Shown here: positions 23,896-32,636 of the stretch, one piece after another
Position numbering within the stretch: the stretch's first letter is position 1
How the letters are laid out: each line of letters starts with the position of its first letter
Source: Forficula auricularia
Lineage: Eukaryota; Arthropoda; Insecta; Dermaptera; Forficulidae
Assembly (NCBI GenBank): GCA_024734495.1
Contig: JALMQS010000075.1
Location: 4,510,832 to 4,574,831, forward strand
Reading direction: 5' to 3'
Length of the DNA: 64,000 bases
Program-made: the position numbers and the translations under genes
The notes under the pieces: model-generated
What the model was told of the DNA's origin: nothing
Databases searched by the model: none
Seen by the model: only the letters and a program-made list of their open reading frames with translations

Positions 23896-24316
23896 GAGAA
23901 AGATGTCCTAGAGTTGTGCAAAATTTTATTTAGTTCTCACAAGCAGAGATTAGCTGAGGTAGAGAGAGGTCATACCATCCACTGTTTGAGGTTTTGACCA
24001 GGTTTCCTTAACAACTTATGGCAAATGCCGGGATGGCTAATGCGTCGCTTGCTCCTGGTATCGGGTTTTCGCGCGGAATTTTTGAATTACTTTTGTCTTT
24101 TGATGGAAATCTACCTGGTCATGTTATTTGTTAATGAGCTACACATTTCTATTTTTTTCTTTTTTCTACTTGTTTATTATTTGTTAAATTGTTGTAATTA
24201 ATTTGTATTGATGTTTGTTAATGTATTGTATTGATATTTGGAGGACACTGAGCACCTGAGGATTTGTGCCTCTAAGCAGGTCGAGGAATAAAGATTTATT
24301 CCTTTATTTATTTATT
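23896..24316 (+). mobile_element. LINE 3' tail fragment
   Basis: Non-coding sequence ending CTAAGCAGGTCGAGGAATAAAGATTTATT at about 24275-24303. A near-identical tail (AAGCAGGTCGAGTAATAAAGATTTATTT) ends at about 39620, showing a shared LINE 3' end with an AATAAA signal and TTTA-type tail. The family is not identified. Confidence 0.55.
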
Positions 24317-24904
24317 AATTAGCTTTAGGAATTTCTTTAAAAATATATTTTAAAGATTAAAACCAAAATTCAATTAGCCCGTAGAATTCTTTAAAGAAAA
24401 CAAAATCATTTGAAAACCCATTGTTATATTGTTTTGAAATCTAGGAAATTTCAGCCTAATGAAATTATTAAAAACCTATTTTGAGCCTAATTAAACCTAA
24501 ATTTTCTATAATCTAATAATAAACTTTAAAAGTTTATTATTTTTAATTGGATAATTCTCCTCAAATGAAGATTTTACCTTATTTATTGAATTTTTACAAG
24601 ACAAAAACTTTATTTTAATTCAAGTTGAAAGGTTCTTTTTGCCGAATAATCGAGTAGCAGAAGGGGACAATAAAATATTGTCTTCTGCTGGAAAAATACA
24701 TTTTTAAATTCATTCATAAAGAGATATACTTTGTCCTCTTCATCAATCTATTACAATTAATTCACAAGAGTTGATATATAGAGAGTGCTCTTTACACGTG
24801 TATAAAACATCAATAAAACAGCCACGTGGCCCGAAGGCGGGCCTTGAAGCTATGTGTCAAATAAAAGTTACTTTATCTTAGGAATATGCAAAACTAATTT
24901 TTTT
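24317..24904. repeat. AT-rich region with a CTGANGA-type repeat fragment
   Basis: 24317-24600 shows nothing specific. 24620-24790 belongs to a repeat also present near 44760-44940 and 57490-57770. It has an AGCAGAAG...CTTCTGCT hairpin (24656-24692) and, on the complement, an AGATTGATGAAGAGGACAAAG segment. The remainder to 24904 is unassigned. Confidence 0.45.
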
Positions 24905-24938
24905 TTAAGGTAGTTGTTTCGCGACAATACCAGCCAAA

Positions 24939-25244
24939 AGTTTCTATACATTGAAGTTCAAGAAAAACTAACTGTTGGCTCATATCACACAGGATAGATG
25001 TATAAATATTGGAAAGAAACTATACAATCTCTTTTAAAATTGATGTATAGCCTTATCACCTGCTATTTTTATACTCCTAGCATGTTCGGCTATGGATCTA
25101 CATATAGAAGTTGTCAATCTTGACCAATATTTTCGCATTATCGTAATCAAAAGAATGACTATGTTCGGCTGCGTGGGTGGAGATTGTGCATGTGTTGGTC
25201 TTTTTATTTCGAACGCTTAATTTATGCTCATATACCCTAATATC
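24939..25244 (-). mobile_element. Inverted 3' fragment of the Penelope-like element
   Basis: On the minus strand this encodes the end of the PLE protein (RVYEHKLSVRNKKTNT ... DYDNAKILVKIDNFY), followed by the start of its 3' UTR. It is a reverse copy of about 28540-28820. At about 25245 it switches abruptly to a plus-strand copy, forming an inverted junction of the kind PLE insertions often show at their 5' side. Confidence 0.8.
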
Positions 25245-26255
25245 CGAAAAAAATAAGAAAAACTTTTTGAAGTTTACAACGTGAACATGCCCACAAAAAA
25301 AAAAAAAAATATAGACAATATTCAATTTTTATTTAATAATAAAGATCCAACCCCTAGAGAATTATGTAATAATATTGTCTATCAAATTAACTGTCTAGAT
25401 TGTCCATCAAATTCTAGCACCTATATAGGGCAAAGTTCACGTTCCACTAAAAATTAGGGTATATGAGCATAAATTAAGTGTTCGAAATAAAAGACCAACA
25501 CTGCACTCTCCACCCACGCAGCCGAACATAGTCATTCTTTTGATTACGATAATGCGAAAATATTGGTCAAGATTGATAACTTCTATAAAAGATCCATAGC
25601 CGAAATGCTATATATAAAAATAGCAGGTGATAAGGCTATCAATTTTAAAAGAGATTGTATGTTTCTTTCCAATATTTATACATCTATCCTGTGTGATATG
25701 AGCCAACAGTTGTTTTCTTGAACTTAATGTATAGAAACTTTTTGAAAATTTTTTTAATAAGAATTTGTATAATTTGATTGAATGAAAAAATGCATGTGAT
25801 TTAAAAGTAATTAGATTCTAATTTGGATTTTCTGTTTGTAAATAAATAATGATGGGATATATGATGACCTCACATAAGGGTCAAATATCTAATTATAATG
25901 TAATATATAGAAAAGATTTATATAAACTCATTACTTTCATTCTGAAACTTTTGGGTCCAGGCACGTTAAAAATTCGCATGAAGCTAAAAGAAATTTTTAT
26001 TTTTGACAAGGCTTGGTTCGATCACATATGTGTACCGCATTTTGTGTATAACTGTAAGTCTAAATAACCAACTTGGTCAACTTATAATTTTTTATAAAAA
26101 AATATATCAATTAACATCCATTTGTAAAAAATTTTTTTAGCCTAATTGACTGAAGATGGCCAAATAAAATTTAGGCCGAAACGTCTCATTAAAGGTGTTT
26201 TATTGAACCCAGTGATTCCATCTTTGGCTGATACCTCCTCCTTCATCTAGTATAG
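25245..26255 (+). mobile_element. 5'-truncated Penelope-like element (upstream tandem copy)
   Basis: Nearly identical to 28335-29332. It begins inside the GIY-YIG endonuclease region and runs through the 3' UTR to CTTCATCTAGTAT. Small indels break the reading frame (e.g. TTCCACTAAAAATT near 25443). It abuts the start of the full copy directly, so it plays the part of an upstream pseudo-LTR, a common PLE arrangement. A 72-codon frame in the UTR (25849-26067), repeated at 28927-29145, is probably not a gene. Confidence 0.85.
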
Positions 26256-26308
26256 TTTCATCACAGCCACGAACTCTTACAATATTCATACAACTGAGAT
26301 CAACAGAC

Positions 26309-26734
26309 ATGCTTCAACAACTGCTGCAAAAGTATGGTGCCTGCCTCAAGAGAAAAATCAGGGAAGTAACAAGATTAATAACTAAGAAACAGAAGTTCAA
26401 AAATAGACTATATTTCTTGAATAAGTGCAAAGATCATAGTGTTAATCCTAATTTCATTAATTTTAGTGTAAAGAATGTATTTAATCTTACACTGAAAACT
26501 AACTCTAACAAGGCATATAATTGTCTGAACCGGTTCAAGTCGGCATTGCTTAATTTAGAAATTGAGCATACATATTCACACTTACATCACTTAGAATCTA
26601 ATATAGCAAGAATATCACACACGATAGAAACCATAATTGATTCAAATGAATTTTCATTATACAAAAATTGGATAAATAGAAAAAACAATAACCTATATAT
26701 AAAATTTCATTCTAATATTACAAAAAAAACTTGA
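26309..26734 (+). CDS. PLE protein, N-terminal part
   Basis: 141 codons from ATG 26309. Basic and rich in Leu, Ile and Asn, with no enzymatic motif; N-terminal regions of this type precede the RT in PLEs. It ends in a run of A residues (about 26726-26733), where a one-base shift restores continuity with the 663-codon frame that starts at 26808 but is open upstream of that ATG. One ORF of roughly 830 codons is therefore inferred. The shift could be a real lesion or a homopolymer sequencing error. Confidence 0.7.
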   Translation: MLQQLLQKYGACLKRKIREVTRLITKKQKFKNRLYFLNKCKDHSVNPNFINFSVKNVFNLTLKTNSNKAYNCLNRFKSALLNLEIEHTYSHLHHLESNIARISHTIETIIDSNEFSLYKNWINRKNNNLYIKFHSNITKKT

Positions 26735-26807
26735 TAAACTTATTAATAATAGTCAACCGGTTACAAATAGAGTTGTCAATCTGACTAATGAAAATATACC
26801 AGACTAT

Positions 26808-28799
26808 GTGTTGAATACTTTGAATTTTGAACCCAAATTCTCACCAGGACCTATCAATATAAGTAAACTGAATGGTAATATTATAAAAAGCCTAACAGAT
26901 TGCGAGTATGTAGTCCGATTTGGAGAATTCGATGATTGTCAGAAAACCCTACTAAGATCTAAGGTAGCGAACATTTTCACCAACTTTAGAAATAAAAATA
27001 ATAATAATATAAATGATGCATGTAAAAATGGTAACAGGTCTATACTTTCAGATATAGCTAAGACTATCAGATATAAAAAATCCAACCCTCAAATAACGTT
27101 TACCCAATCGGATAAATCAAAAGTCTCGGTTATTACTACAACTGAGTCATATAATCACAATATGATATCTCTCTTATCGGATAAAGATACATATGAGGAA
27201 ATTAAACATATACCAATTAGCAGATTAGAAGGTGAAATTAAAGAATTTTTGACAGGTTGCCTAAATGATGATTTAATTGATAGAAAGACCTACAATAAAT
27301 TGAATCCAAAAAACACCACCTTAGCTAAAATATACTCTGTCATCAAGATACATAAGGGCGCCTACCCTGACCATCCATATAGACCGATAGTCTCCACGGT
27401 AAATTATGCTAATTCTGAGTTATCAAAGTATATAGCCAGTATTTTACAATGCCTCACGGCAAACGATAATTATAAAGTGTTAAATTCCATTACAACTAAA
27501 AATAGACTAAAAGATATTATCATACCCCGGGGACAAGTCCTGATTTCTTTTGATGTTGAGAGTTTGTTTACATCCATCCCTTTAGACTTTTTTATGCTCT
27601 GTGTTGAGGAGTATTGGGGTGAAATTTGTGAATTTACGTTGATGCCTTTGGCTAAATTCAAAGAAGCTTTGAATATTTGCCTATTTAGGAACTATTTCAG
27701 TTTCCGTGGCAAAATTTATTTACAGTTAAGAGGACTCCCTATGGGAGGTTCCTTAAGTCCAATTGCTGCAGAAATTGTGATAAGAAAGTTTTACCATCAA
27801 TGCGTTGAACCTCTGGGTTTGGTGTTTTATTTGCAATATGTCGATGATTCTGTCTCTTGTGTGCCTGAATGCTCTATTTCAACAATCCTTAAAGGTTTTA
27901 ATGAATTCCATCCAGATATCAAATTTACTTTTGAGGTAGAGAGGGATGATAGGATTTCGTTTTTGGATTTGGAAATAATAAAGAAAAGCGATGGCTCACT
28001 ATCATTTGATATATATAAAAAGGCTTCAAATAGTGGAAGGATATCCAACTACCTCTCCAACATACCTTTCCTATATAAGATCAATAGTCTGAACTATTTT
28101 TTGAGGAGAATTTTTGTTTTGTGTGATGATGAGTTTAGGCAAAAAAATATTGAGAACTACATAGACATGGCTGTATCGAATAATTACCCTATGCACATTA
28201 TTAATAGGACAATCAGAGAATTCTCAAATAAACAAAATAATTTAAATGACAATGTTAACATTTTAACAAATAATAATAATTCAAATAACCAGGTCGGACC
28301 ATACTATTCTGTTGCTTATATTCACGGCATATCCGAAAAAATAAGAAAACTTTTTAAAGTTTACAACGTGAACATTGCCCACAAAAATATAGACAATATT
28401 CAATTTTTATTTAATAATAAAGATCCAACCCCTAGAGAATTATGTAATAATATTGTCTATCAAATTAACTGTCTAGATTGTCCATCAAATTCTAGCACCT
28501 ATATAGGGCAAAGTTCACGTTCACTAAAAATTAGGGTATATGAGCATAAATTAAGTGTTCGAAATAAAAAGACCAACACTGCACTCTCCACCCACGCAGC
28601 CGAACATAGTCATTCTTTTGATTACGATAATGCGAAAATATTGGTCAAGATTGATAACTTCTATAAAAGATCCATAGCCGAAATGCTATATATAAAAATA
28701 GCAGGTGATAAGGCTATCAATTTTAAAAGAGATTGTATGTTTCTTTCCAATATTTATACATCTATCCTGTGTGATATGAGCCAACAGTTGTTTTCTTGA
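26808..28799 (+). CDS. Penelope-like reverse transcriptase with GIY-YIG endonuclease
   Basis: 663 codons. The PLE leader motif LNTLNFEPKFSPGP is at the start. RT signatures are YRPIVSTV (residues 192-199), motif A ISFDVESLF with catalytic Asp near 249, motif B GLPMGGSLSP near 309-318 and motif C YVDD at 344-347, followed by ISFLDLEI. After a variable N-rich linker comes the GIY-YIG module: a CLDC zinc-type pair at 555-558, STYIGQSSRSLKIRVYEH at about 563-580, and a conserved H-x3-H-x-H segment (THAAEHSHSFD). The protein would nick target DNA and copy the element RNA into the site. All catalytic residues look intact. Confidence 0.95.
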   Translation: MLNTLNFEPKFSPGPINISKLNGNIIKSLTDCEYVVRFGEFDDCQKTLLRSKVANIFTNFRNKNNNNINDACKNGNRSILSDIAKTIRYKKSNPQITFTQSDKSKVSVITTTESYNHNMISLLSDKDTYEEIKHIPISRLEGEIKEFLTGCLNDDLIDRKTYNKLNPKNTTLAKIYSVIKIHKGAYPDHPYRPIVSTVNYANSELSKYIASILQCLTANDNYKVLNSITTKNRLKDIIIPRGQVLISFDVESLFTSIPLDFFMLCVEEYWGEICEFTLMPLAKFKEALNICLFRNYFSFRGKIYLQLRGLPMGGSLSPIAAEIVIRKFYHQCVEPLGLVFYLQYVDDSVSCVPECSISTILKGFNEFHPDIKFTFEVERDDRISFLDLEIIKKSDGSLSFDIYKKASNSGRISNYLSNIPFLYKINSLNYFLRRIFVLCDDEFRQKNIENYIDMAVSNNYPMHIINRTIREFSNKQNNLNDNVNILTNNNNSNNQVGPYYSVAYIHGISEKIRKLFKVYNVNIAHKNIDNIQFLFNNKDPTPRELCNNIVYQINCLDCPSNSSTYIGQSSRSLKIRVYEHKLSVRNKKTNTALSTHAAEHSHSFDYDNAKILVKIDNFYKRSIAEMLYIKIAGDKAINFKRDCMFLSNIYTSILCDMSQQLFS

Positions 28800-29902
28800 A
28801 CTTAATGTATAGAAACTTTTTGAAAATTTTTTTAATAAGAATTTGTATAATTTGATTGAATGAAAAAATGCATGTGATTTAAAAGTAATTAGATTCTAAT
28901 TTGGATTTTCTGTTTGTAAATAAATAATGATGGGATATATGATGACCTCACATAAGGGTCAAATATCTAATTATAATGTAATATATAGAAAAGATTTATA
29001 TAAACTCATTACTTTCATTCTGAAACTTTTGGGTCCAGGCACGTTAAAAATTCGCATGAAGCTAAAAGAAATTTTTATTTTTGACAAGGCTTGGTTCGAT
29101 CACATATGTGTACCGCATTTTGTGTATAACTGTAAGTCTAAATAACCAACTTGGTCAACTTATAATTTTTTATAAAAAAATATATCAATTAACATCCATT
29201 TGTAAAAAAATTTTTAGCCTAATTGACTGAAGATGGCCAAATAAAATTTAGGCCGAAACGTCTCATTAAAGGTGTTTTATTGAACCCAGTGATTCCATCT
29301 TTGGCTGATACCTCCTCCTTCATCTAGTATATGTAAACTAATAAAAATAAAAATAATAATGTTTTCAAAAATTTCTATAAAAATCGTTTTGTTATTTTTT
29401 AACAAATGTAATCAACGCCTACGTTACATCTTATGAAAATTATAATTTTGAAAAAATCTAGCGCACGCGCGCTTTCCACATACTACTCTCTCTTTCGCTG
29501 GTTAAATAAATGCGCTGTTGCCAAAATGTTTTTAGTAAGAATTTTTTTTAATACATTTTTCATTATTTATTCCTTATTATCTCAGAAACTGTGTTGTAAC
29601 TATGAATCGAAATTGTCTTAAAATATGTATTGGTTATTGTTTAATGTTGGTTTAGTTTTTTATAAAAATGGTAAGTACGGTTTCTTAATTATAATTAAAT
29701 TTGTATGTAAATTTTCCGATATCATATATAGTGCAATGCTAAAGAGCCCAAAAAACTCGATTTTTGAAATTAAATATCTCCGGAACTGTATTGTTCATAA
29801 ATTTCGTTTTGCCACCAATAGATGCAGAAGTATTTAAATAATAACCTGTCTAAATTTCAGAAAAATCCTAAGAAAACGCATTTGGCGGAACAACTACCTT
29901 AA

Positions 29903-30355
29903 ATCAAATTAAATTCCATTGACAAAAAAAGGAATTCCCTCGATATTATTCAAGAAAACAAATTACTACAATATCTAGACTAAGGACTAACCACAACCTG
30001 TTACCAATCAATATGATACGCATGAATTAGGACCCCCTTAAACCTTGTGATTGTGAGGTAAGGATTGTAGATATGGACCATTTAAATTCACGATTGCCCA
30101 AAATATAAGGATTCCCAACAAAAGATAAAGGATATTTTTAAACAAGAGGAGATAAATATTAATGAAAATTTAATTGAGATACTAAAAAAGAATAAAATTC
30201 AATTGAATTACGCGCTATTTATCTTTGCGGAAGAAAATAATATAAAAATCTAGGTTGGCTGCATTGTAGATAAATAAATAGCAAAACTCGTGGCTAAATT
30301 CACGAAAGGGTGGAGGCCAATCAAAACCTACTACTACTACTACTACTACTACTTG
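29903..30355 (+). mobile_element. LINE 3' end with (CTA)n tail
   Basis: About 30040-30120 reads, with stops, like the cysteine-rich C-terminus of a Jockey-type LINE (PCDCEVRIVDMDHLN). The untranslated part ends GGTGGAGGCCAATCAAAAC followed by eight CTA/ACT units (30328-30352). A short microsatellite tail of this kind is common in several LINE clades. Strongly 5' truncated. Confidence 0.55.
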
Positions 30356-30670
30356 TATTTTTATAAACTTGAGAACTGTTTTATTTTCTCAATTTCGGTG
30401 CAAATTTGTGGTCAATCGTTTATCTAGCAGCTTCTATCGTTCTATCCCATTTGGTAAGTATTTTATGAGTATATTTATTTATTTAAATAGATTAGAATTT
30501 TTAGTCGAGCATGAATTTATTTGTTCAGTGTATATGCGTAGATATTCCTAATATGAATTGCACAGGCAATGTAAGGTGCAGAATTCTGTGTCTGTTTTCA
30601 GATTTTCTATAACTATTTAATTGATTAACAAGCATTCTATATATATATATTTTTTTCTACTATATTAGAA
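30356..30670 (+). other. Unassigned, similar to 32120-32300
   Basis: Includes TTTTATTTTCTCAATTTCGGTGC ... CCCATTTGGTAAGTATTTTATG, which resembles 32130-32230 (TTTTATTTTCTCATTTTTCTTGC ... CCCATTAGGTAATCCTTTTATG). Both contain a donor-like GGTAAGT or GGTAATC at the same place. These may be duplicated leader sequences of the cullin gene downstream, but that is inference only. Confidence 0.3.
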
Positions 30671-30937
30671 TTAAGGAGGTTCTTTCGCGACAATCCACAC
30701 GAACAGTTTTTGCCTCGTAACCACTCTATAAATATAAACGGAAGTAAAATTTTAGGTTATGTTTTTTTAACGTGACTGTACCACTCACGCTAAGAAATCT
30801 CTATATAGATACACACATACTAACCGGATCGTTTCCAAGCCATTGTTTTAACAGTATGTGTATTATGCTTTTAATGGCTTATATTCCAAGTTTCAAAAAC
30901 TTCTTGAATTTTTGTATTTGTGAAAGAACTACCTTAA
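30671..30937. mobile_element. TTAA MITE family 2, complete copy
   Basis: 267 bp from TTAAGGAGGTTCTTTCGCG to CGCTTTT-type right end TGTGAAAGAACTACCTTAA, with TTAA at both ends and inverted 14-16-bp termini. It is the uninterrupted version of the copy begun at 19745. Non-coding. Confidence 0.7.
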
Positions 30938-32617
30938 AATAAGTCATTTTTTTATTACTTACTCAAATATTAAAAATTTTAAAAAGAATAGAGAAATAAC
31001 GTAAATTGGAGTTTGCATATAATACATTTTATATATAATAAGATAGGATTCAAATGTAGCCGTATATGTTAGGTTTAGTTTATCTAAAATTAAAAAAAAA
31101 AAATTCTTAATTATAATTAAAATTTTTACTATAAAAACGTGGGTTTTCTGCAATTGAATTATCCATGATAAAAAGTTTAATTTATTTGTTAGGAATTGTT
31201 CAAGTATGTTTTCTGCGCTTGAAATGGTTGTTATATTTTCGCTTTTGTTGAATAGAACACGAGCTACTAATTCTTAAATTGTTTATCGTCATCTAGGAAC
31301 GTTTTCTTCCCTTACATTTGTCTTATCATGAGGTTAATTTAAAAAAATACATTCTGTGTTGTTATGTTCAACAAAAAAACAAAATATGAACCATTTCAAT
31401 GGCAGGAAATGTACACTCTAAACAATTTTGAAATCCAATCTTATAAATATAATATTAAAAAAAAAAATTAAATTAAAAATAACAAGCTACCAATTCACCC
31501 ATTGTGTAATATAATTCTAAAAAAGTTTCTCCAACTCCATAAATTCATTCATTAAATAAATATTTTATGAGGAGAATTTTCTAGGTTAAGTTTCAGAAAA
31601 AAGTGGGTCTTTTTGTGAAACTTAACCTAGAAAATTCTCCTCATAAGTTATTTATAATGTTTCACCTAGAATCGACACCTAAATCCTTAAAAATTATAAA
31701 TAAATATTTAACATTATATCAATAGAATTGCATATATATTTTCATTTTATTGAAAATTTATTTGGCTTCTTAAATATCAGTGAAAGCACGTGGTCTAAAA
31801 ATATAGTGACGCATAAAAAAATTAAAATATTAAACTTTTAAAATAATAATTTAAAAAGATATCCTATAATTTAATTAAAGTAATCTATTTTACAATATAA
31901 TATTTGGTTAAAATGTAACTATTAATATAATATTAAAACTTTACGGTTGGAATTACCACGCGGTTTATTAGATTTTTATTTATTTTTTAAACTTCCCTCC
32001 AAATGGGATATTTTTAATTTGAAAACTACCCACCCTGGCGGCGAAACTTCTTCATTGGTAAATTTTTTTGATCTCTCATTTTAAATTTTCTAGTTGACCA
32101 GAGTGCTTCGAATATTTTATTTGTAAATTCAAACTTGTTTTTATTTTCTCATTTTTCTTGCTATTTTGTGGTCTATTTACAAGTTTAGTTTCCCATTAGG
32201 TAATCCTTTTATGAATATTTTTATTTATTTTTTCCGATAGATAGATTTTTTCCTTCAAACATGTATTTATTTCCTCTGGATATGCGGGGGCGGTTAAAAT
32301 ATTTCCGGTTTTAAATTATGTGATTTCAACAAATCATTTTAAGGAAGGGAATTAATTCTTTGTCTATTATTAAATTCTGTTAGAATATGTGATCAATTAT
32401 CAGCCATTGCATATTTCGATTTATTTTTATTATTTTTCTGTTCTGTTAGAAAAAAATAACACATAATTTTTCTTTTATTTACGCAAATATTCTGTAACTT
32501 TTTTCTTCAGTTTGTTTTAATTTTGGTGGATCACGGGCACCCCTCATCAGACAAGCCCTGGCATACTATTATTATTATTTTATATTTGATTGCTAATATA
32601 TATATATTTTTTTTCAG
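30938..32617. other. Upstream region of the cullin gene
   Basis: AT-rich, with no ORF of note. It holds the perfect hairpin at 31565-31646 and the segment at 32120-32300 that resembles 30360-30560. A polypyrimidine tract and AG at 32616-32617 end an intron, so at least one untranslated first exon should lie in or upstream of this stretch. I cannot place the promoter. Confidence 0.4.
31565..31646. repeat. Perfect 31-bp hairpin
   Basis: 31565-31595 (TTATGAGGAGAATTTTCTAG onward) is the exact complement of 31616-31646, with a 20-base loop. The perfect stem suggests a minimal foldback element or a recent inverted duplication; a hairpin small RNA precursor is possible but would normally show mismatches. 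Confidence 0.6.
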
Positions 32618-32636
32618 GAATATATATTTATTCAAA

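Larger units (their letters stand above)
26256..29332 (+). mobile_element. Near-intact EN+ Penelope-like retroelement
   Basis: About 3.1 kb with RT plus a GIY-YIG endonuclease, the combination that defines endonuclease-bearing PLEs. The tail has the motif CTGAAGA ... GGCCGAAACGTC (29227-29262), also present at the end of the upstream copy (26150-26185). The two copies are so alike that the insertion looks young. Coding is interrupted only by a single frameshift in an A-run near 26725-26735. Confidence 0.92.
24905..29902. mobile_element. TTAA MITE family 1, split by a Penelope-like element
   Basis: Left remnant 24905-24938 (TTAAGGTAGTTGTTTCGCGAC) and right remnant 29333-29902 (ending GGCGGAACAACTACCTTAA) match the two ends of the 721-bp MITE at 19028-19748 in reverse orientation, including both TTAA sites. 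Everything between them is Penelope-like sequence. The MITE was therefore present before the PLE arrived, which defines both PLE outer boundaries well. Confidence 0.75.

Noticed and set aside
25849..26067. 72-codon frame (also 28927-29145) as a gene
   Set aside because: Identical because both are PLE 3' UTR copies; no homologous motif or independent evidence of coding.
32523..32636. N-terminal extension of the first cullin exon (MVDHGHPSSDKPWH...)
   Set aside because: It reads through a polypyrimidine tract and an acceptor at 32617; the cullin-like sequence starts at or after ATG 32637.
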